A stretch of 64,000 nucleotides of DNA from NCBI GenBank assembly GCA_963920525.1, contig OY986438.1, forward strand, positions 80,959,177-81,023,176, given 5' to 3'. The notes below the pieces were generated by a model that was not told where the DNA came from, searched no databases, and saw nothing but the letters and a program-made list of their open reading frames with translations. The position numbers and the translations under genes were made by a program. The first letter of the stretch is position 1. Each line of letters begins with the position of its first letter. Shown here one piece after another: positions 9,800 through 21,199 of the stretch. Source of the stretch: Dichetophora obliterata. Its lineage: Eukaryota; Arthropoda; Insecta; Diptera; Sciomyzidae.

Positions 9800-11068
9800 G
9801 TATCTCAAAATTTGTTAAGTTAGTTTTTAATTGGATTCAATAAAATAAAGCAGTCAGCTCCTCAAAAAATTATTTTTTTAATAAAAATTATCGTAAGTTA
9901 ATTTAACTTACTTATGTTTTTATATAAAAGGCTACTTTTTATGAAAATAAAAAAAAAATTCAAAAATAAAATTGTTTTACATGAAAGGGCCCCTTTAATG
10001 TAATTAAAAGTTTTCTTTGATAAGTAATTAAAAATTATAAGCAATTCAATATGATCAAATCGTCGAATAATTTCCATCTACCAAAGCACGAAAAGGTGCC
10101 TTCTAATCAAAAAATTCAAATATCGCACATATTTAACATTACATATCCATTTTATTCATCAAATATAACACAAAACAATCTATATATGCAAAATTTTAAT
10201 TTCGAACACAAAGTAGTTTTTTCAATAAAATGTAGGGTATTAAAATTTTTGGGGCGCTCTAGTAAACTCTAGGCGCTGGCTGCCAGCCTTGGAATACCTC
10301 TAGTAAAAGGGTCTCCGATAATGACACTCTACTACCGCCATTTAAAAAAAAATAGGATTATGTTTTACTTATTGTAATATATGCTTAATAAAACTCCGTA
10401 TGTATATTTCACACAAATTGTGTTTCCTTGCTTACAAAAATTTTAAAAGACATGACTAATTATAATGACTTAAGATAGGTGTTAGCCTTTAAAAAAATTG
10501 ATTTTATTCAAGCAGGAATATTAGTTGATTGCATTTTCCAATCCATGAATTTATTGTGAATGGAATCCCATTGAAATCTAGTCAGTACAAAAGTAAAAAC
10601 AATTATTTGTACTCAAATGCATTGATATTTTAAAGCAAAAACAGAGTTTCGGAACATTTAAAATTATTCACTTTTGCTAGCTTCGCCATCGAGAGTTTTC
10701 TTTAAAGTTTTATAAGATTTATAGAGATAACAAATTTTAATTAAAAATCATAAATATTAGACAAATATTTATTCTTATTTAAAAACCAATTTTGTATACT
10801 TCGCTATTAAACCAGTTATATTTAATTAAAAATTTAATTAATAATCCTACAATGTTCTAACAATGCTAAGATATAGCATATTTTTAACTTAACAAAATTC
10901 AAACAGAAAAACTGTATCTATTCTACAATATTTATAAATATTTGAAAGGATTAAGTATAAATTTCACTCTTTCGATACTTATCTTTAAAGAGTGTTAAAG
11001 GTTCCCGTTGACATTTATGACATGAACTCCAAAAATGATAATAATTTTATTAAAAATATTTTTTCCAG
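9800..11068. other. AT-rich non-coding DNA upstream of XPR1 exon
   Basis: No coding similarity is visible up to the 3' splice site at 11067-11068. If the transporter gene is intact this is intron. I could not find the preceding exon here or further left among the transposons, so it is probably before base 1. Confidence 0.5.
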
Positions 11069-11311
11069 TGGTTCTACTACTTTGGTATCGCCGAAGACTT
11101 AGTTTTACGATTTGGTTGGACAGTGTCCATGAGCTTGATTGAAGCTGGCTATATAGAGGGTGATGTTATGATTACAATTCTAAGTCCTCTTGAGGTCTTT
11201 CGACGTTTTATTTGGAATTATTTCCGTCTGGAAAACGAGCATTTGAACAATTGCGGTAAATTTCGTGCTGTGCGTGATATTTCCGTTGCTCCCATGGATT
11301 GTTCGGACCAG
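11069..11311 (+). CDS. XPR1-type phosphate exporter, penultimate coding exon
   Basis: XPR1/SYG1-family proteins export inorganic phosphate across the plasma membrane. They have an N-terminal SPX sensor and a C-terminal EXS domain, and this exon encodes the end of EXS. The 81 codons include [37 protein letters not shown] and [11 protein letters not shown], the most conserved stretch of the family. The exon is framed by a good acceptor (ttttttccag) and by CAG before GTACTT, both at codon boundaries. There are no stops, and codon use is constrained. Insects have several paralogues and I cannot say which this is. Earlier exons are not seen in the window. Confidence 0.92.
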
Positions 11312-11366
11312 GTACTTTAAGCAGATTTCTATTGTTTATTTTTATCAATGTTGCCAATGATTTTAG
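11312..11366 (+). other. Short intron of the XPR1-type gene
   Basis: A 55-bp GT...AG intron ending attttag. Removing it joins CAG to ACC without a frame change. This size is typical of small fly introns. Confidence 0.9.
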
Positions 11367-11501
11367 ACCACTATTCTACGCATGATGGATGAAGATGATG
11401 GAGTGATCAACCGACGTACCAAAAACAAGAGCTATTCAAAGAAAAAGGGAGAACATCGAGTGATGTTGCAAGATGAATCGGTTGATGATTTATGTACTTA
11501 A
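11367..11501 (+). CDS. XPR1-type phosphate exporter, last coding exon
   Basis: 44 codons plus TAA. It begins TTILRMMDEDDGV, the conserved junction after the EXS domain, and continues into a short basic and acidic cytosolic tail that ends SVDDLCT. The tail is shorter than I recall for vertebrate XPR1. The stop at 11499-11501 is followed within 30 bp by a pure GAAA microsatellite, so that repeat lies in the 3' UTR. A possible AATAAA is at about 11763. Confidence 0.9.
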   Translation, partial: TTILRMMDEDDGVINRRTKNKSYSKKKGEHRVMLQDESVDDLCT

Positions 11502-11530
11502 AAGAATCTTCGCTGAGCTTTGCAAAAATA

Positions 11531-11655
<125 letters not shown>

Positions 11656-12096
11656 TTATATATTACAAAAAACAAAAAATTGACTTATATCTAATGATAA
11701 TTTTTAAGTAGTTACAAGTTCAAAAATTAATGCTTTTGATTTCAGTTAGAGTAAATGTTAACAAATAAATTGGTTATTAAAATTTACATATCTGTTAAAA
11801 GACAAAAACATTAAAAAAAACCGACATTGTTTAACCCTATTAGTACAGGGTCAAATTACGAGCACAAAATTCTGAAGTGAGTCTTTCGGACTTGCATACA
11901 TTCTGTTTGAAGAAAAGTGACAATAACATTTAAGTTTCTAAGAATAGTTTATTATTAGGGATTAAACATAGTTGTTTATACATTTGGTACAAATTACAAT
12001 CTTTTAAGAATGAACGATAATCTGATTGTTCATGCTCCTCGTGCAGGTGGGCACATACAGCAGCGTCGTTTCTTGGCAATGGTTTTGTGTACTTGT
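11656..12096 (+). other. Probable 3' UTR end and flank of XPR1 gene
   Basis: AT-rich DNA with a possible polyadenylation signal AATAAA near 11763. No other gene is seen before the hAT element. Confidence 0.4.
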
Positions 12097-12173
12097 GAAG
12101 AATCTAGAGATGAGTGATTTTTTGATCCCGGTGATTAGTCACCGTGATTGAAAAATTGCTGGTAACTGCGGTG

Positions 12174-13031
12174 CAGGCCTGTAGCCATGGTGAAAGGGGG
12201 AAATCCCCCCTTACTACAACCGTTTTCCCCCTGGCCAAATCAGACAATGAAAAACTTTAAATGAATAATTAATATGCATTTTGTTGAAATTTGTTTATTG
12301 CTTCAAAATTAGTTTAGTTTAAAATAATAAAAATGTACACATTCACCTTATTTATGATTTGAATATGTATATGAAATTTGTTTAACAAAACATTTTAGAC
12401 AAATTGTTACAATTTTTTTCAAATTTCTACTGGGTCGCCAACATTTGCTACCATAAAATAATATTTTTTAATCCGCATCCATAGGAACTTTCTAGAAATG
12501 AAAAGCACGTTGTGCACCAATTTGATGCAGATACAAAAAGAATATATAATTCATTGAAATGTTTGTAATTTTTAAATTTTTTTTTATGCATGATGATTAT
12601 TAATTTTAAAATAAGAAAAAACTGCAAAACTCAATTCTAGCAAAAATTAAAAGAAGCAAAAGATTTAAATCAAAACATGCATGTTTGTTCTTAATATATA
12701 AATCTGAATAAAAAATTTGCATCAATTTTATGTAAACTCTTTCTTATATATTTCTAGCCACTTTAAATAAATCTTGTATTTTTACCATAATTTTATTACA
12801 AAGTCCTGAGTTAATTTTTATATTATTTTTAATGTATTAATCTCATGTATAAAAAAATCTACATATCCATGTAAATATTATAAAATTAAGTGTTTTTAAT
12901 AAATATGCGTAATTTATTCATTTCACACGTTAAAAAACTTGTTTTTTTTATTTAAATGAAAAAAAAACAAAAAATTTCACCCCAAGATTCATGCCTGCCC
13001 CCTCTGTCTTTTTGGTTTGGCTACAGGCCTG
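12174..13031. mobile_element. hAT-type element with CAGGCCTGTAGCCA ends
   Basis: Fourteen-base terminal inverted repeats CAGGCCTGTAGCCA, with an exact 8-bp target duplication CTGCGGTG at 12166-12173 and 13032-13039. It is 858 bp, AT-rich inside, with short G/C runs (aagggggaaatcccccc) just inside the left end. There is no coding capacity. It sits inside the older hAT element. Confidence 0.9.
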
Positions 13032-13225
13032 CTGCGGTGATCAAAACCTATTAAAAACAATGATCAGTGATTGAGCTTTTGTTTAATTTTTGTCTTATGT
13101 CGTTCGCAGCTATTCGTGATAAAACCAGTGATTTATTGTTTGCGCTAGAATTTTTGTCTCTGTCTCTCAAGTAAGTATACCATGCGCACTTTGGTATGAG
13201 TTCTAATGTTCGGTCATCTCTCATA

Positions 13226-13540
13226 CCCAGTGGGCAATTGCAGGAGTCCGAAGGCCTTCTAGCAGGCCTGCGTTAGGTTTTAAAAGGCCTTCCACACTCC
13301 TTGCAAACACTGTTGTATTGCATGTATGAAATGGGAAAATTTGTCAGGCCTTCCGCTCTCCTTGCTGAAAAGAGACCTGCCAGAACCGCTCTTTCGAGAA
13401 GTCACGTTAGAAGGAAAACCAATATAAATATCAACTTGAAATAAAAAACGAAGAAGCGAGCATGGAAGGTGTATTGACGCCAATAATAGCAGTGCTAGCA
13501 TGCCTTATTTTGCGGAGCACTCGCTTAAATGCCCACTGGG
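13226..13540. mobile_element. 315-bp MITE with CCCAGTGGGC ends, TA target
   Basis: Inverted ends CCCAGTGGGCA are at 13226 and 13540, with TA on each side (13224-13225 and 13541-13542). The end itself is a near palindrome. Internally it has repeated aggcctt motifs. A TA target suggests Tc1/mariner-type mobilisation, but the parent element is unknown. Confidence 0.7.
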
Positions 13541-13602
13541 TAACTACATACTTGCATATGTATTTGTTTAGTTATAAAATAACGTGATCACGGTTACCAT
13601 AT

Positions 13603-14098
13603 CCCTTTCAGACCTAACGCTAAGCTACTGAGAACTCTTTTATTATTTTTTGGAGTAAATGATCTTTACATGATATGAAAACATATTCAATGCCTAAATT
13701 TTGATATTTTCATATCCTTCAAGGATTTTCAAGAAACGAAAGTTTGTACTGAAAATATTTTTTTTGCATAAAATGTTGTCAAAATATTTGAGATTTTAAT
13801 ATATATATTTTTTTTAGTTAAAATGTGTCAACTTCACTAAAAGTGCGCTTTTAGTATTTTAGTATACAAAAAAACAACTAACTTTAACGTTTCATTTAAA
13901 AAAAAATTAAATGTTACGCAAGAATTTCCTGAAAATTTAAGAAACGACAAAATTAACAGCTAAAGAATATAAAAGGCAAACATAAACAATAACCGGCGCA
14001 ATCGATACATGTAAAATTGATAAACATTCGTGAAGTTGCAGTAAAGATATTTAGACTAAAAGTTACCGGCACAATTGATGCATCACGGTCTGAAAGGG
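13603..14098. mobile_element. Small DNA element with CCCTTTCAGACC ends
   Basis: Inverted ends CCCTTTCAGACC are at 13603-13614 and 14087-14098, with ATAT on both sides (13599-13602 and 14099-14102). It is 496 bp, non-coding and AT-rich. The family is not recognised. Confidence 0.65.
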
Positions 14099-14184
14099 AT
14101 ATAAAAAAACTGCGATTTCAAAATCACGTTCACTAAGAACGCCGTTACTGAAAAATCACCGGATCGCTCATCTTAAGAAGAATC

Positions 14185-14781
14185 CGCTGCATGCAGGTTA
14201 CCTTGATTGAATAATTATAGATGAGAGCATCGTTGATAATATAACTGCTTGGTTTTTTTCGCGCATAACTGGCAAGAGTAACATTTTTTCTGAACGCAAA
14301 AACATTTGTTTCCACCGCTTTTTATGGATTTGGTTTTTGCGGAATGCATTGTTTATTTTTTCGCAGCGTTCCAACACACGTAAGGTCATTTGACGACAGT
14401 TTTTCAGCTAAATCGAAGCTCGTTTATCGATAAAACGTAATTTTACGGTTTTATCGATGAAACGGTTCTGTAAGCTCCTCGACCACTTTTTGCCCTCGAT
14501 TATGTCCTTCTTTTCCAAGATAAGGGATCCCCTTTAAATAATAACTGTTCGTATACTATCACATATCCACCAGATATTAATAAATCATTTGTCAGACTTA
14601 GAATATACTGCCGAAAGGATACTCTTCCACAGAATAGCACTTTTTATCTTTTGTTTGATATTCGATGGTTGAAACACGAAATGTCACTCCTACCTATTGC
14701 TTATTATACCATGGTTCCAGTCAGAGAATATGCTTACGACATTTATAAAACTACAAATTTATGTTGGTCACGAAACTCGAC
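14185..14781. other. No gene recognised
   Basis: Non-coding. A short local palindrome (tttatcgataaaacgtaattttacggttttatcgat, about 14423-14457) is present, but nothing resembling a gene. Confidence 0.5.
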
Positions 14782-14956
14782 AAGGTAGTGTTAGGGCGGA
14801 GAGCCGAAACTGTAAAACGAAGTTGACATTTCATACAAAATCTGCAACCAATGAGAATGCAATATGAAAGCAAGAATTGGCAAAAATATTAAAAGGGATG
14901 AATTTGACAGTTATGGTCACTTAGAAAGAGAACACATTCAGCCCTGACACTACCTT
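14782..14956. mobile_element. MITE with AAGGTAGTGT ends
   Basis: AAGGTAGTGTTAGGGC at 14782-14797 is inverted at 14941-14956 with one mismatch. There is no clear target duplication. Its right part lies within the tandem duplication described next, so the duplication came after insertion. Confidence 0.6.
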
Positions 14957-15157
14957 ATCTAGTTCTACTATGGCAGCAAGCAACCATCAAAAAAGCAAGC
15001 AACCATCAAAACCAATGAGAATGCAATATGAAAGCAAGAATTGGCAAAAATATTAAAAGGGATGAATTTGACAGTTATGGTCACTTAGAAAGAGAACACA
15101 TTCAGCCCTGACACTACCTTATCTAGTTCTACTATGGCAGCAAGCAACCATCAAAAA
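14848..15157. repeat. Perfect tandem duplication, 164-bp period
   Basis: The segment from 14848 recurs from 15012 with no visible mismatch over about 146 bp. The junction carries a short extra agcaagcaaccatcaaaa repeat, so the duplication probably arose by slippage between those short repeats. It is recent, or an assembly artefact. Confidence 0.9.
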
Positions 15158-15159
15158 GT

Positions 15160-15590
15160 TTATCTGCTGACAGATCGTTCCTTCATAAAGAGATCATGAA
15201 GGATATTTACTGTTTTTCTTTCAATGTATATGTAGATCTGTACCTGAACTAAAATACATTTACAACAACAATTACCAAGCAAATCTACTACAACGACGAA
15301 CAGAGAAGAGCAGTATCACATCGGTTTCGCAATGTTAGAGGGGATGAACCGCAAAATCTCAAGTGGAAGTATCAAATAAAGACTTAAATAAGCGCCTTAA
15401 AATTGAAAAATAACAAAAAACTTTAGAAAATAAAAAACTATCAAAAAAGTTAAATAGTAATAACATCCCACTTTTACTTCAAGGAAGTGCACTTAAAATA
15501 ATTGCGAATATTATTTATTGAGAGATTCCGATTATTGGGGCGCCAAGCTCTGAAAATGCCATACTCATTGTGGTACTCATTGAAGTACTC
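15160..15590. other. No gene recognised
   Basis: Non-coding. A gtactcattg motif repeats near 15572-15596. Confidence 0.45.
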
Positions 15591-15599
15591 ATTGCAAAA

Positions 15600-15827
15600 A
15601 TAAGATTCACCGATGGAATTATCGAAACATCGATCTGTTATCGAGTTATCGATTTTTAAGACATTTTTATTTTTTATAAGATCCTTTAAGAAAACTGGAT
15701 ATATTTTTCTTAATATTTAACCGATATTGATGGTTAGGCTTTATTGGTGCTATTTAGAGCTTATATAAGTTTTCACAAAAATTTCAAATTAACCAAATCT
15801 TAAGTTTATTTCACATTTTATAGCTGT
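15600..15827. repeat. Dispersed repeat, copy A (atcgat-rich)
   Basis: It shares an ordered set of motifs with 46320-46580 and 46790-47050: a cluster of atcgat, taagaaaact, ccgatat and then cacattttatagct. Similarity is moderate. No coding capacity or ends could be fixed. Confidence 0.55.
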
Positions 15828-18010
15828 TTGTATGTAAAAGTAAAATATTTTCTGAAAATATGTCAGTGTGTTATATCTCTCCCACATGCAAAGGAATGGG
15901 CGTTTCTCCAATTACCTGCTTCTGTGGATGACGGCTATGTTTTGACCTTTGACAAACTGTACAATTTGTCACAACTTCATTTGCAAGTCGGCTCATCTTT
16001 GGGAAGAAATAATCTTGTAGAATTTGTTTAACATTTTCCTGTGCAGCTCTGTAAGCTCTATAGTGTTCTGCGACTATTATTTCACTATTATTTCACTCTT
16101 ACCACCATCCGCTTTGTATAATGGAATTTTTTCGTCGGGTATCTTTCTATTAACGTATGTTGAATTAAAGCCAGTATTGGTAATTCACAGTAAATCGCGT
16201 TTACCACGTCCTTCTTTACAACGACACATACTTTCTGAATTAATATTTCTCTATCCGAGAAGTTTATGAGATGTCGGATCTTTTCGCCAAACATAATAAA
16301 AGTGTGGTTAGGAGCAATCTCACTTTCTTCTATAACTATTTGATTTTGGAAACAACCTACCGGTTTGTCAGTAGATTCAATGGCATAGGTAAAATGAGAT
16401 TTCGCTGTGTATTGTGGCAAGGTTGGACCGAGCGTCATCTTCTAGGTCGTGAATGTTCTGCCGTAATAACGCGTCAGCAACGTAATTTTCCTTACCTGAT
16501 ATGTAAAATATTTGTGCATTATGTTAGTCAAGGAAAGTTTTCCAGAGCTTAATTTTTGCGTTTGGATTGCGATCTAAAACCGAAAACGTTAAGGGCTGAT
16601 GGTCCGTGAAAATATTTAAAGTTTTCACCCCGTATAGATAGTTCCTTAGGTTTTTTAGTGAAAGGCTTTCCGTTTTGGGACAAAGCTATCCCTAACCCGT
16701 AGGACGAAGCGACTGTTATTAGGTCAAATGTTTGTCTGTAGTCTGGATAGAGTAGCATGACATTTTCAGATGCAAGAACCTTTCTGAGCTTCTCGAATTT
16801 CACCTTTTAAAATGTCACTCATAGGTTTTGTTATAGATGCAAAGTCCTTGATGAAACATCTATAGTAACTTGCCAATCCTAGAAAAGATCTTACATTGAA
16901 CAGCGTAGTCGGCTGTTCGTAATTTCGAATAGCTTCTACCTTACTCGGGCTCATTGAAATGCCACCTCGTGATTTTTTTTTTCTTAGAAAAAATAGACTT
17001 TTCTCGCGAAACCCTAATGTTGGCTGTGTACAATTTATCCAATACCCATTCGATGCACTTAACGTGGTCATCCATGCTTTCAGAAAATATGATGACATAA
17101 TCAATGTAAACATAGCATGATTTCCCAATCTGCTCTCGGAGCACATCATAGATGGCTATCTGAAAAATGCTAGATGCACCTCAGTCAGTCCCAATGGAAG
17201 TCTGCAGAATTCGTACTTCCCATTCCCTACCGAGAAAGCAGTTTCTCCGTCTTTCTATCTTTTTCCGTGAGAAGGATTTGGTGAAATCCTGACTTCAGGT
17301 CGAGTGTTGTAAAAAAATTCGCTCTACCCAAGTTTGATAAGATTACAGTCACATTCGGAGTGGGGTAATTATCATCTATTGTGTTTGAATTTAATTTCCT
17401 GAAATCTATAACTAAGCGTTTTTTTATTTCCCTATTCATCGGCACCTTTCTTATCTACCACCCATACAGGGTTATTGTAGGGTGATCTTGATGGCAAAAT
17501 TATTCCATTTTTTAATAAGTTTTGCGTTTCGGAGTTAACACAATCTGTTACGCCCAAATGATAAGGGTATAATTTTGAATATATGGGTTCTTTATTTTGG
17601 TCCGGATAGTGGCGAAGGTATTAGTGTTGTTAGGGAGTGCTTCATCGGGCTCTGCAAAGACGCCCATTCGGTTTCTTAGGATTTCGTGGAAATTGTCTGA
17701 TATAGCCTGAGGTGTTTTCATATTTGAACTTTTGTAAAGTTCACACCTGCAGATTTTAAAAATTTTATAATTCCAACATCTGTGACGGTTCTCAATTCTT
17801 TGTTTTTAAAATCTAACGTCGCGTTTTTTTTGTTTCGTAAATCGAGTCCAATTATTCCGTCAAATGTTGAGAGGTTTGGTAGTATGGAAAAGGTAGACCC
17901 TGTGTTAAATATATTTATGATGCACAGTCGTTATTCGACTCTCGTTACGAGCAGTTGTTTGACCGTCTCTTTTCTGCCTTTTCATCAGCACATATTCGTG
18001 TGGTATTTTT
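15828..18010 (-). pseudogene. pol: Errantivirus pol relic (protease to integrase)
   Basis: Reading from 18010 downward, protease-like IIGLDLRNKKNATLDFKNK lies near 17860-17780. RT fragments follow: [10 protein letters not shown] near 17420, [12 protein letters not shown] near 17300 and VYIDYVIIFSESMDDH near 17110, where YIDD has become YIDY. SFLGLASYYRCFIKDF is near 16880, and an RNase H end with GKENYVADAL near 16495. Integrase follows, with HLINFSDREILI near 16270 and finger part CTVCQRSKH near 15945. These match the 17.6/gypsy errantivirus type. Many stops and frameshifts break it, and no LTRs were found at either end. Confidence 0.8.
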
Positions 18011-18297
18011 GATCTTTGTGTTACCAAAGCCAACTATTTATTAATACATTATTATTAAATATAATTTTATATATTAATAAGTGAAGTGCCAAGTGATGTT
18101 CAATCATCCGATCCCCTCGGGGAATCGGTTTGGGGTATTCAATGAAGTCCCTCTGAACCACAGACCTAAAAGGAAAAAAACAACAAACATAACAAAAGAA
18201 GTGTTCAAGTGACGAAAATAAACCATTATCATCGTTTAATGTATTTGCAAAGAAAAAAGTCATTGACAGCATAAGCACAAAGATTAACTCAATAAGC

Positions 18298-18775
18298 ATG
18301 CTCCGGGATGGTAGTTTACTAACACTCACTCAATCTCAAGCATTTGCCGGTAAACTCATCAATACAACTAACTTTGGCGGCTTGTGCCCCGTTTCAGTAC
18401 CATTCCACGATGCACTTTACACTTGCAAGGGTACAGCTTTTGATCAGAACCTTATCCCTACCAGTTCCAACTGGACTTATCCTACTAACATTTATTTGTT
18501 ATCAGCTTCCGAAAAAAATCGACATCGCTTAGTTCTCCGCTAATGTAAGAGAACTCATTGAATGAGGTGCAAAAACTGCCAAAAGCTTGGCCACACTGTC
18601 AAACGCTGCAATAATGATCCATCTTGCGCTAACTGCTATCTTCCCCCGCACAGCCCTGATAACTGCTCTCGGACAATAACCGCAAATTGCCTTGGTCCCC
18701 ACCCTGCCTCTGCGAAAAATAATCCGAAATATACGCAACAAAAAGAAGTACTAAAAATAAAAACATAAAAAAATG
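18298..18775 (+). pseudogene. I-like LINE ORF1 (nucleic-acid-binding Gag-like) relic
   Basis: The first part reads LRDGSLLTLTQSQAFAGKL and then CPVSVPFHDALYTCKGT, like the RNA-binding front part of I-element ORF1. Zinc knuckles follow: MRCKNCQKLGHTVKRC (18562 onward), then CANCYLPPHSPDNC. The segments are in different frames, with a stop near 18543. ORF1 of these elements coats the RNA in a retrotransposition particle. Confidence 0.75.
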
Positions 18776-19557
18776 CAGTATAGGAGAAGCTCGTTTTCTT
18801 CATATACAGCTAAGCCCGGCAACAGATAGTAAGAAGACATCATACTCTTCTTATTTGAAAAACAGAGTGATCACCTTGACAAGCGTATCAGACTACGCTC
18901 CAACAAAAAAACCAAAGCCTCCACCTCAAGTGAATTACCTCTCTTCCCAAGTTCAACAACGCTCTCTAATACCACCAGCAGCAAAAACAAAAACACTGAA
19001 AAAATTGAATTCAACTCTTAAACAAAAAACGGGTCACAATTAAGAACCAGGCAACTAACTCCAACTTCTCTTTAAAAACTCTCTATAACATTTAAACTCC
19101 TCAATCTAGCGAAACCTTAATCAGACCAACTATTACCAACATAAATTAATCACACTCATATGCTAATTCTCCCAGGCAAGATGTAAAAATTATGATTCCC
19201 GCATTCAAAAACACAGACACATTTACGCTACTTCTCTCTCATCCCACTGTTGTACACCTGTTATTAATTCTATAAATTCCAGTCTTCTCTCCGACACTCT
19301 TTCTGATTATGTTTACACACAGTCAACAGATCAAATGACAACAACACCCACGGTTAACCATACGACGCAATTGACTCACCTGTGGCGACATGTTGTAACT
19401 TCACTATCGAAGCGAAGTTTTCGATCTGGCAGTATGTTGTAATATTTTCGTTCGACAGGTGATTTGGGTTTGTTTCGAACAAGTTATGTTCGAACATTTA
19501 ACAGCAGCACGCAAGCTTTTTTTCTGATACTTGGCATGCTAAATAACGTATATCAAT

Positions 19558-19693
19558 GGCCCATTATTATAGTCAAAATAAAGTCGACTTTAAATTTATT
19601 ATAAGCATTTTTGACAGTTTTTCAATATAATATGTTGTCAAAAAGCTTGCACTTAATTTAAAGTCGACTTTATTTTGACTATAATAATAGGCC
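19558..19693. mobile_element. 136-bp foldback MITE
   Basis: Ends GGCC(C/T)ATTATTATAGTC are inverted and run for about 40 bp, including aaataaagtcgactttaaat. AAT lies on both outer sides (19555-19557 and 19694-19696). The ends resemble those of the MITE at 9574-9796. Confidence 0.85.
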
Positions 19694-19860
19694 AATATTT
19701 GTAAAAGTTGTTTTATTAATAAAAAATGTCATTTAAACAAAAAACGTATTGGTTATTTTCAACAAATAAAAAAAATAAACTGGCCATTTCAGCACTTGGC
19801 AGGACTTTGACCTAGCTTCTATTGATCAATTGTGTTGTGCGTGTTATTAAATGTTTGATT

Positions 19861-20104
19861 ACAAATGACCGAGAACTGGACCTACGTGTTTTACGCCGAC
19901 TCCGAACGGCTTTTGTTCTCAAGAAGCTTTACATGGCAACTTTTACTCTCTGAGGTTTGCCATTGTCTGCAGAGAGGTGACGACCGAACAGAAAAATTAA
20001 TTCAATTGAAAAAACTTTCTGTCTGAGCTGGAGTTGAACCCGGGCTACCGCGGTTCTTTAGCTTAGAGGCCACGCACTCTACCCACTAGGCTACAGTCGC
20101 CACA
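19861..20104 (-). repeat. tRNA-headed SINE-like repeat
   Basis: On the minus strand a tRNA-like head (20101 down to about 20029) contains box A TAGCCTAGTGG and box B GGTTCAACTCC, the split RNA polymerase III promoter. The body continues to a 3' part with CCGTTCGGAGTCGGCGTAAA near 19911, which I remember as a motif of very abundant repeats in tephritid genomes. The cloverleaf is imperfect, so it is a SINE head and not a tRNA gene. A related head lies at 40133-40209. Confidence 0.65.
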
Positions 20105-20449
20105 ACAATTTTTAACAAATAACATTGTTTAAAAAAATAAAGTCAACTTAATTTGAACAAACAGTTCTAAGGTAACCATATAAATACTTTTTTTAAAGCC
20201 AATACTTGTATTATTTCACTAATTGAAACTCATTATTTAACACATCTATGTTAAATAAATAATATATAATAAATAGTACCATGCTTAAATGGATCGCTTC
20301 TCGATCACTGCCACCAAAATAAAGTGATATTTTATCGCAAATATCGCCTGTCGAAAGTATTACAACATACCGGCTTTTGATAATTTCGACAACTTCGAAA
20401 AGTTCGAAGTTCCAACATGTTGCCACTGATTGCTCTTAAACACACTTTT

Positions 20450-20950
20450 TGTTTTGCTAAACAAACAAAGTTTATTGTATTAGTAGGGTATTAGTAGGGT
20501 ATTTCCATAATTTCCCTCAAAATTTAACTAACAAACTAGGTTCATGTATTCTTGTTCATAAAAGTATCCCACACAAAAAATACCAATTTAATCAAACATT
20601 TCAGTTGTTGCAATAGAAACAAATTTAAAATTTCCTATCACTATTATTTCAATCTACATTCCACCAGAACAAACTATATCTAACAAGTCTGCTTTCCAAT
20701 TTCAATACCCCAATTATTCTAGCCTGTGACTTTAACGCCTGAAGTCCAATGTGGGGCTCATCACATTGCAGTTCAAGATTTAATATAATTAAAAACTTCA
20801 TATAAACACAAATTTATCTATATTAAGCGATGGATATCATTTTCAACTCACGGCACTTTCACAAATATTGACTTGACTTTATGGTCTTCTCATCAATCCA
20901 AAAAATTATTCGCTCCGCACCAAACATATCAATTCCACATTCTTATGATA
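20450..20950 (+). pseudogene. LINE ORF2 endonuclease relic
   Basis: Broken reading with PIILACDFNA near 20720, corresponding to the catalytic GDFN motif of AP-like endonucleases, which nick target DNA for LINE insertion. It has stops throughout. It continues the LINE right of the inserted element. Confidence 0.6.
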
Positions 20951-21199
20951 GAAAACGGTCCCGCAATGTTTCCTGGAGGTCAAACAATCTAAAAAAAATC
21001 TAAGAAATGAGAAACAGTTCGCGTGGAAGAACTACTGCAGAACTAAAGCAGTAAGCGATCTAATCGAGTAACGTAAAAAAATGCAATCTTTAACCAAAAT
21101 AAGAAAGAAGCAAAAAAAAATGCTTCGAAGAATTTACCAAGAATCTTAACCCTAATGCTTCAGCTTCAAAGATTTGGAATAGTATTCGTCAACTTAAAG

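Larger units (their letters stand above)
12105..14176. mobile_element. hAT-type non-autonomous element, host to three nested elements
   Basis: The ends TAGAGATGAGTGA (12105) and the partner of TTAAGATGAGCGA (14176) are flanked by the perfect 8-bp duplication GAAGAATC at 12097-12104 and 14177-14184, the hAT hallmark. Subtracting the three inserted elements (12174-13031, 13226-13540, 13603-14098) leaves roughly 0.4 kb of sequence of its own. There is no transposase. Confidence 0.85.
19380..20428. mobile_element. TIR element inserted in the LINE, carrying a SINE and a MITE
   Basis: Ends CTGTGGCGACATGTTG (19380) and the partner CAGTGGCAACATGTTG (20428) are inverted, with further arm similarity (gtatgttgtaat, ttcgacaggcgat) up to about 100 bp inside. 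Flanking bases ATTGACTC and ATTGCTCT are similar but not identical, so the target duplication is uncertain. Inside are a 136-bp MITE and a tRNA-headed SINE-like repeat. It has no transposase. Confidence 0.65.

Noticed and set aside
20029..20104. A tRNA gene on the minus strand
   Set aside because: Boxes A and B are good, but acceptor and anticodon stems do not pair well and a SINE-like body follows.
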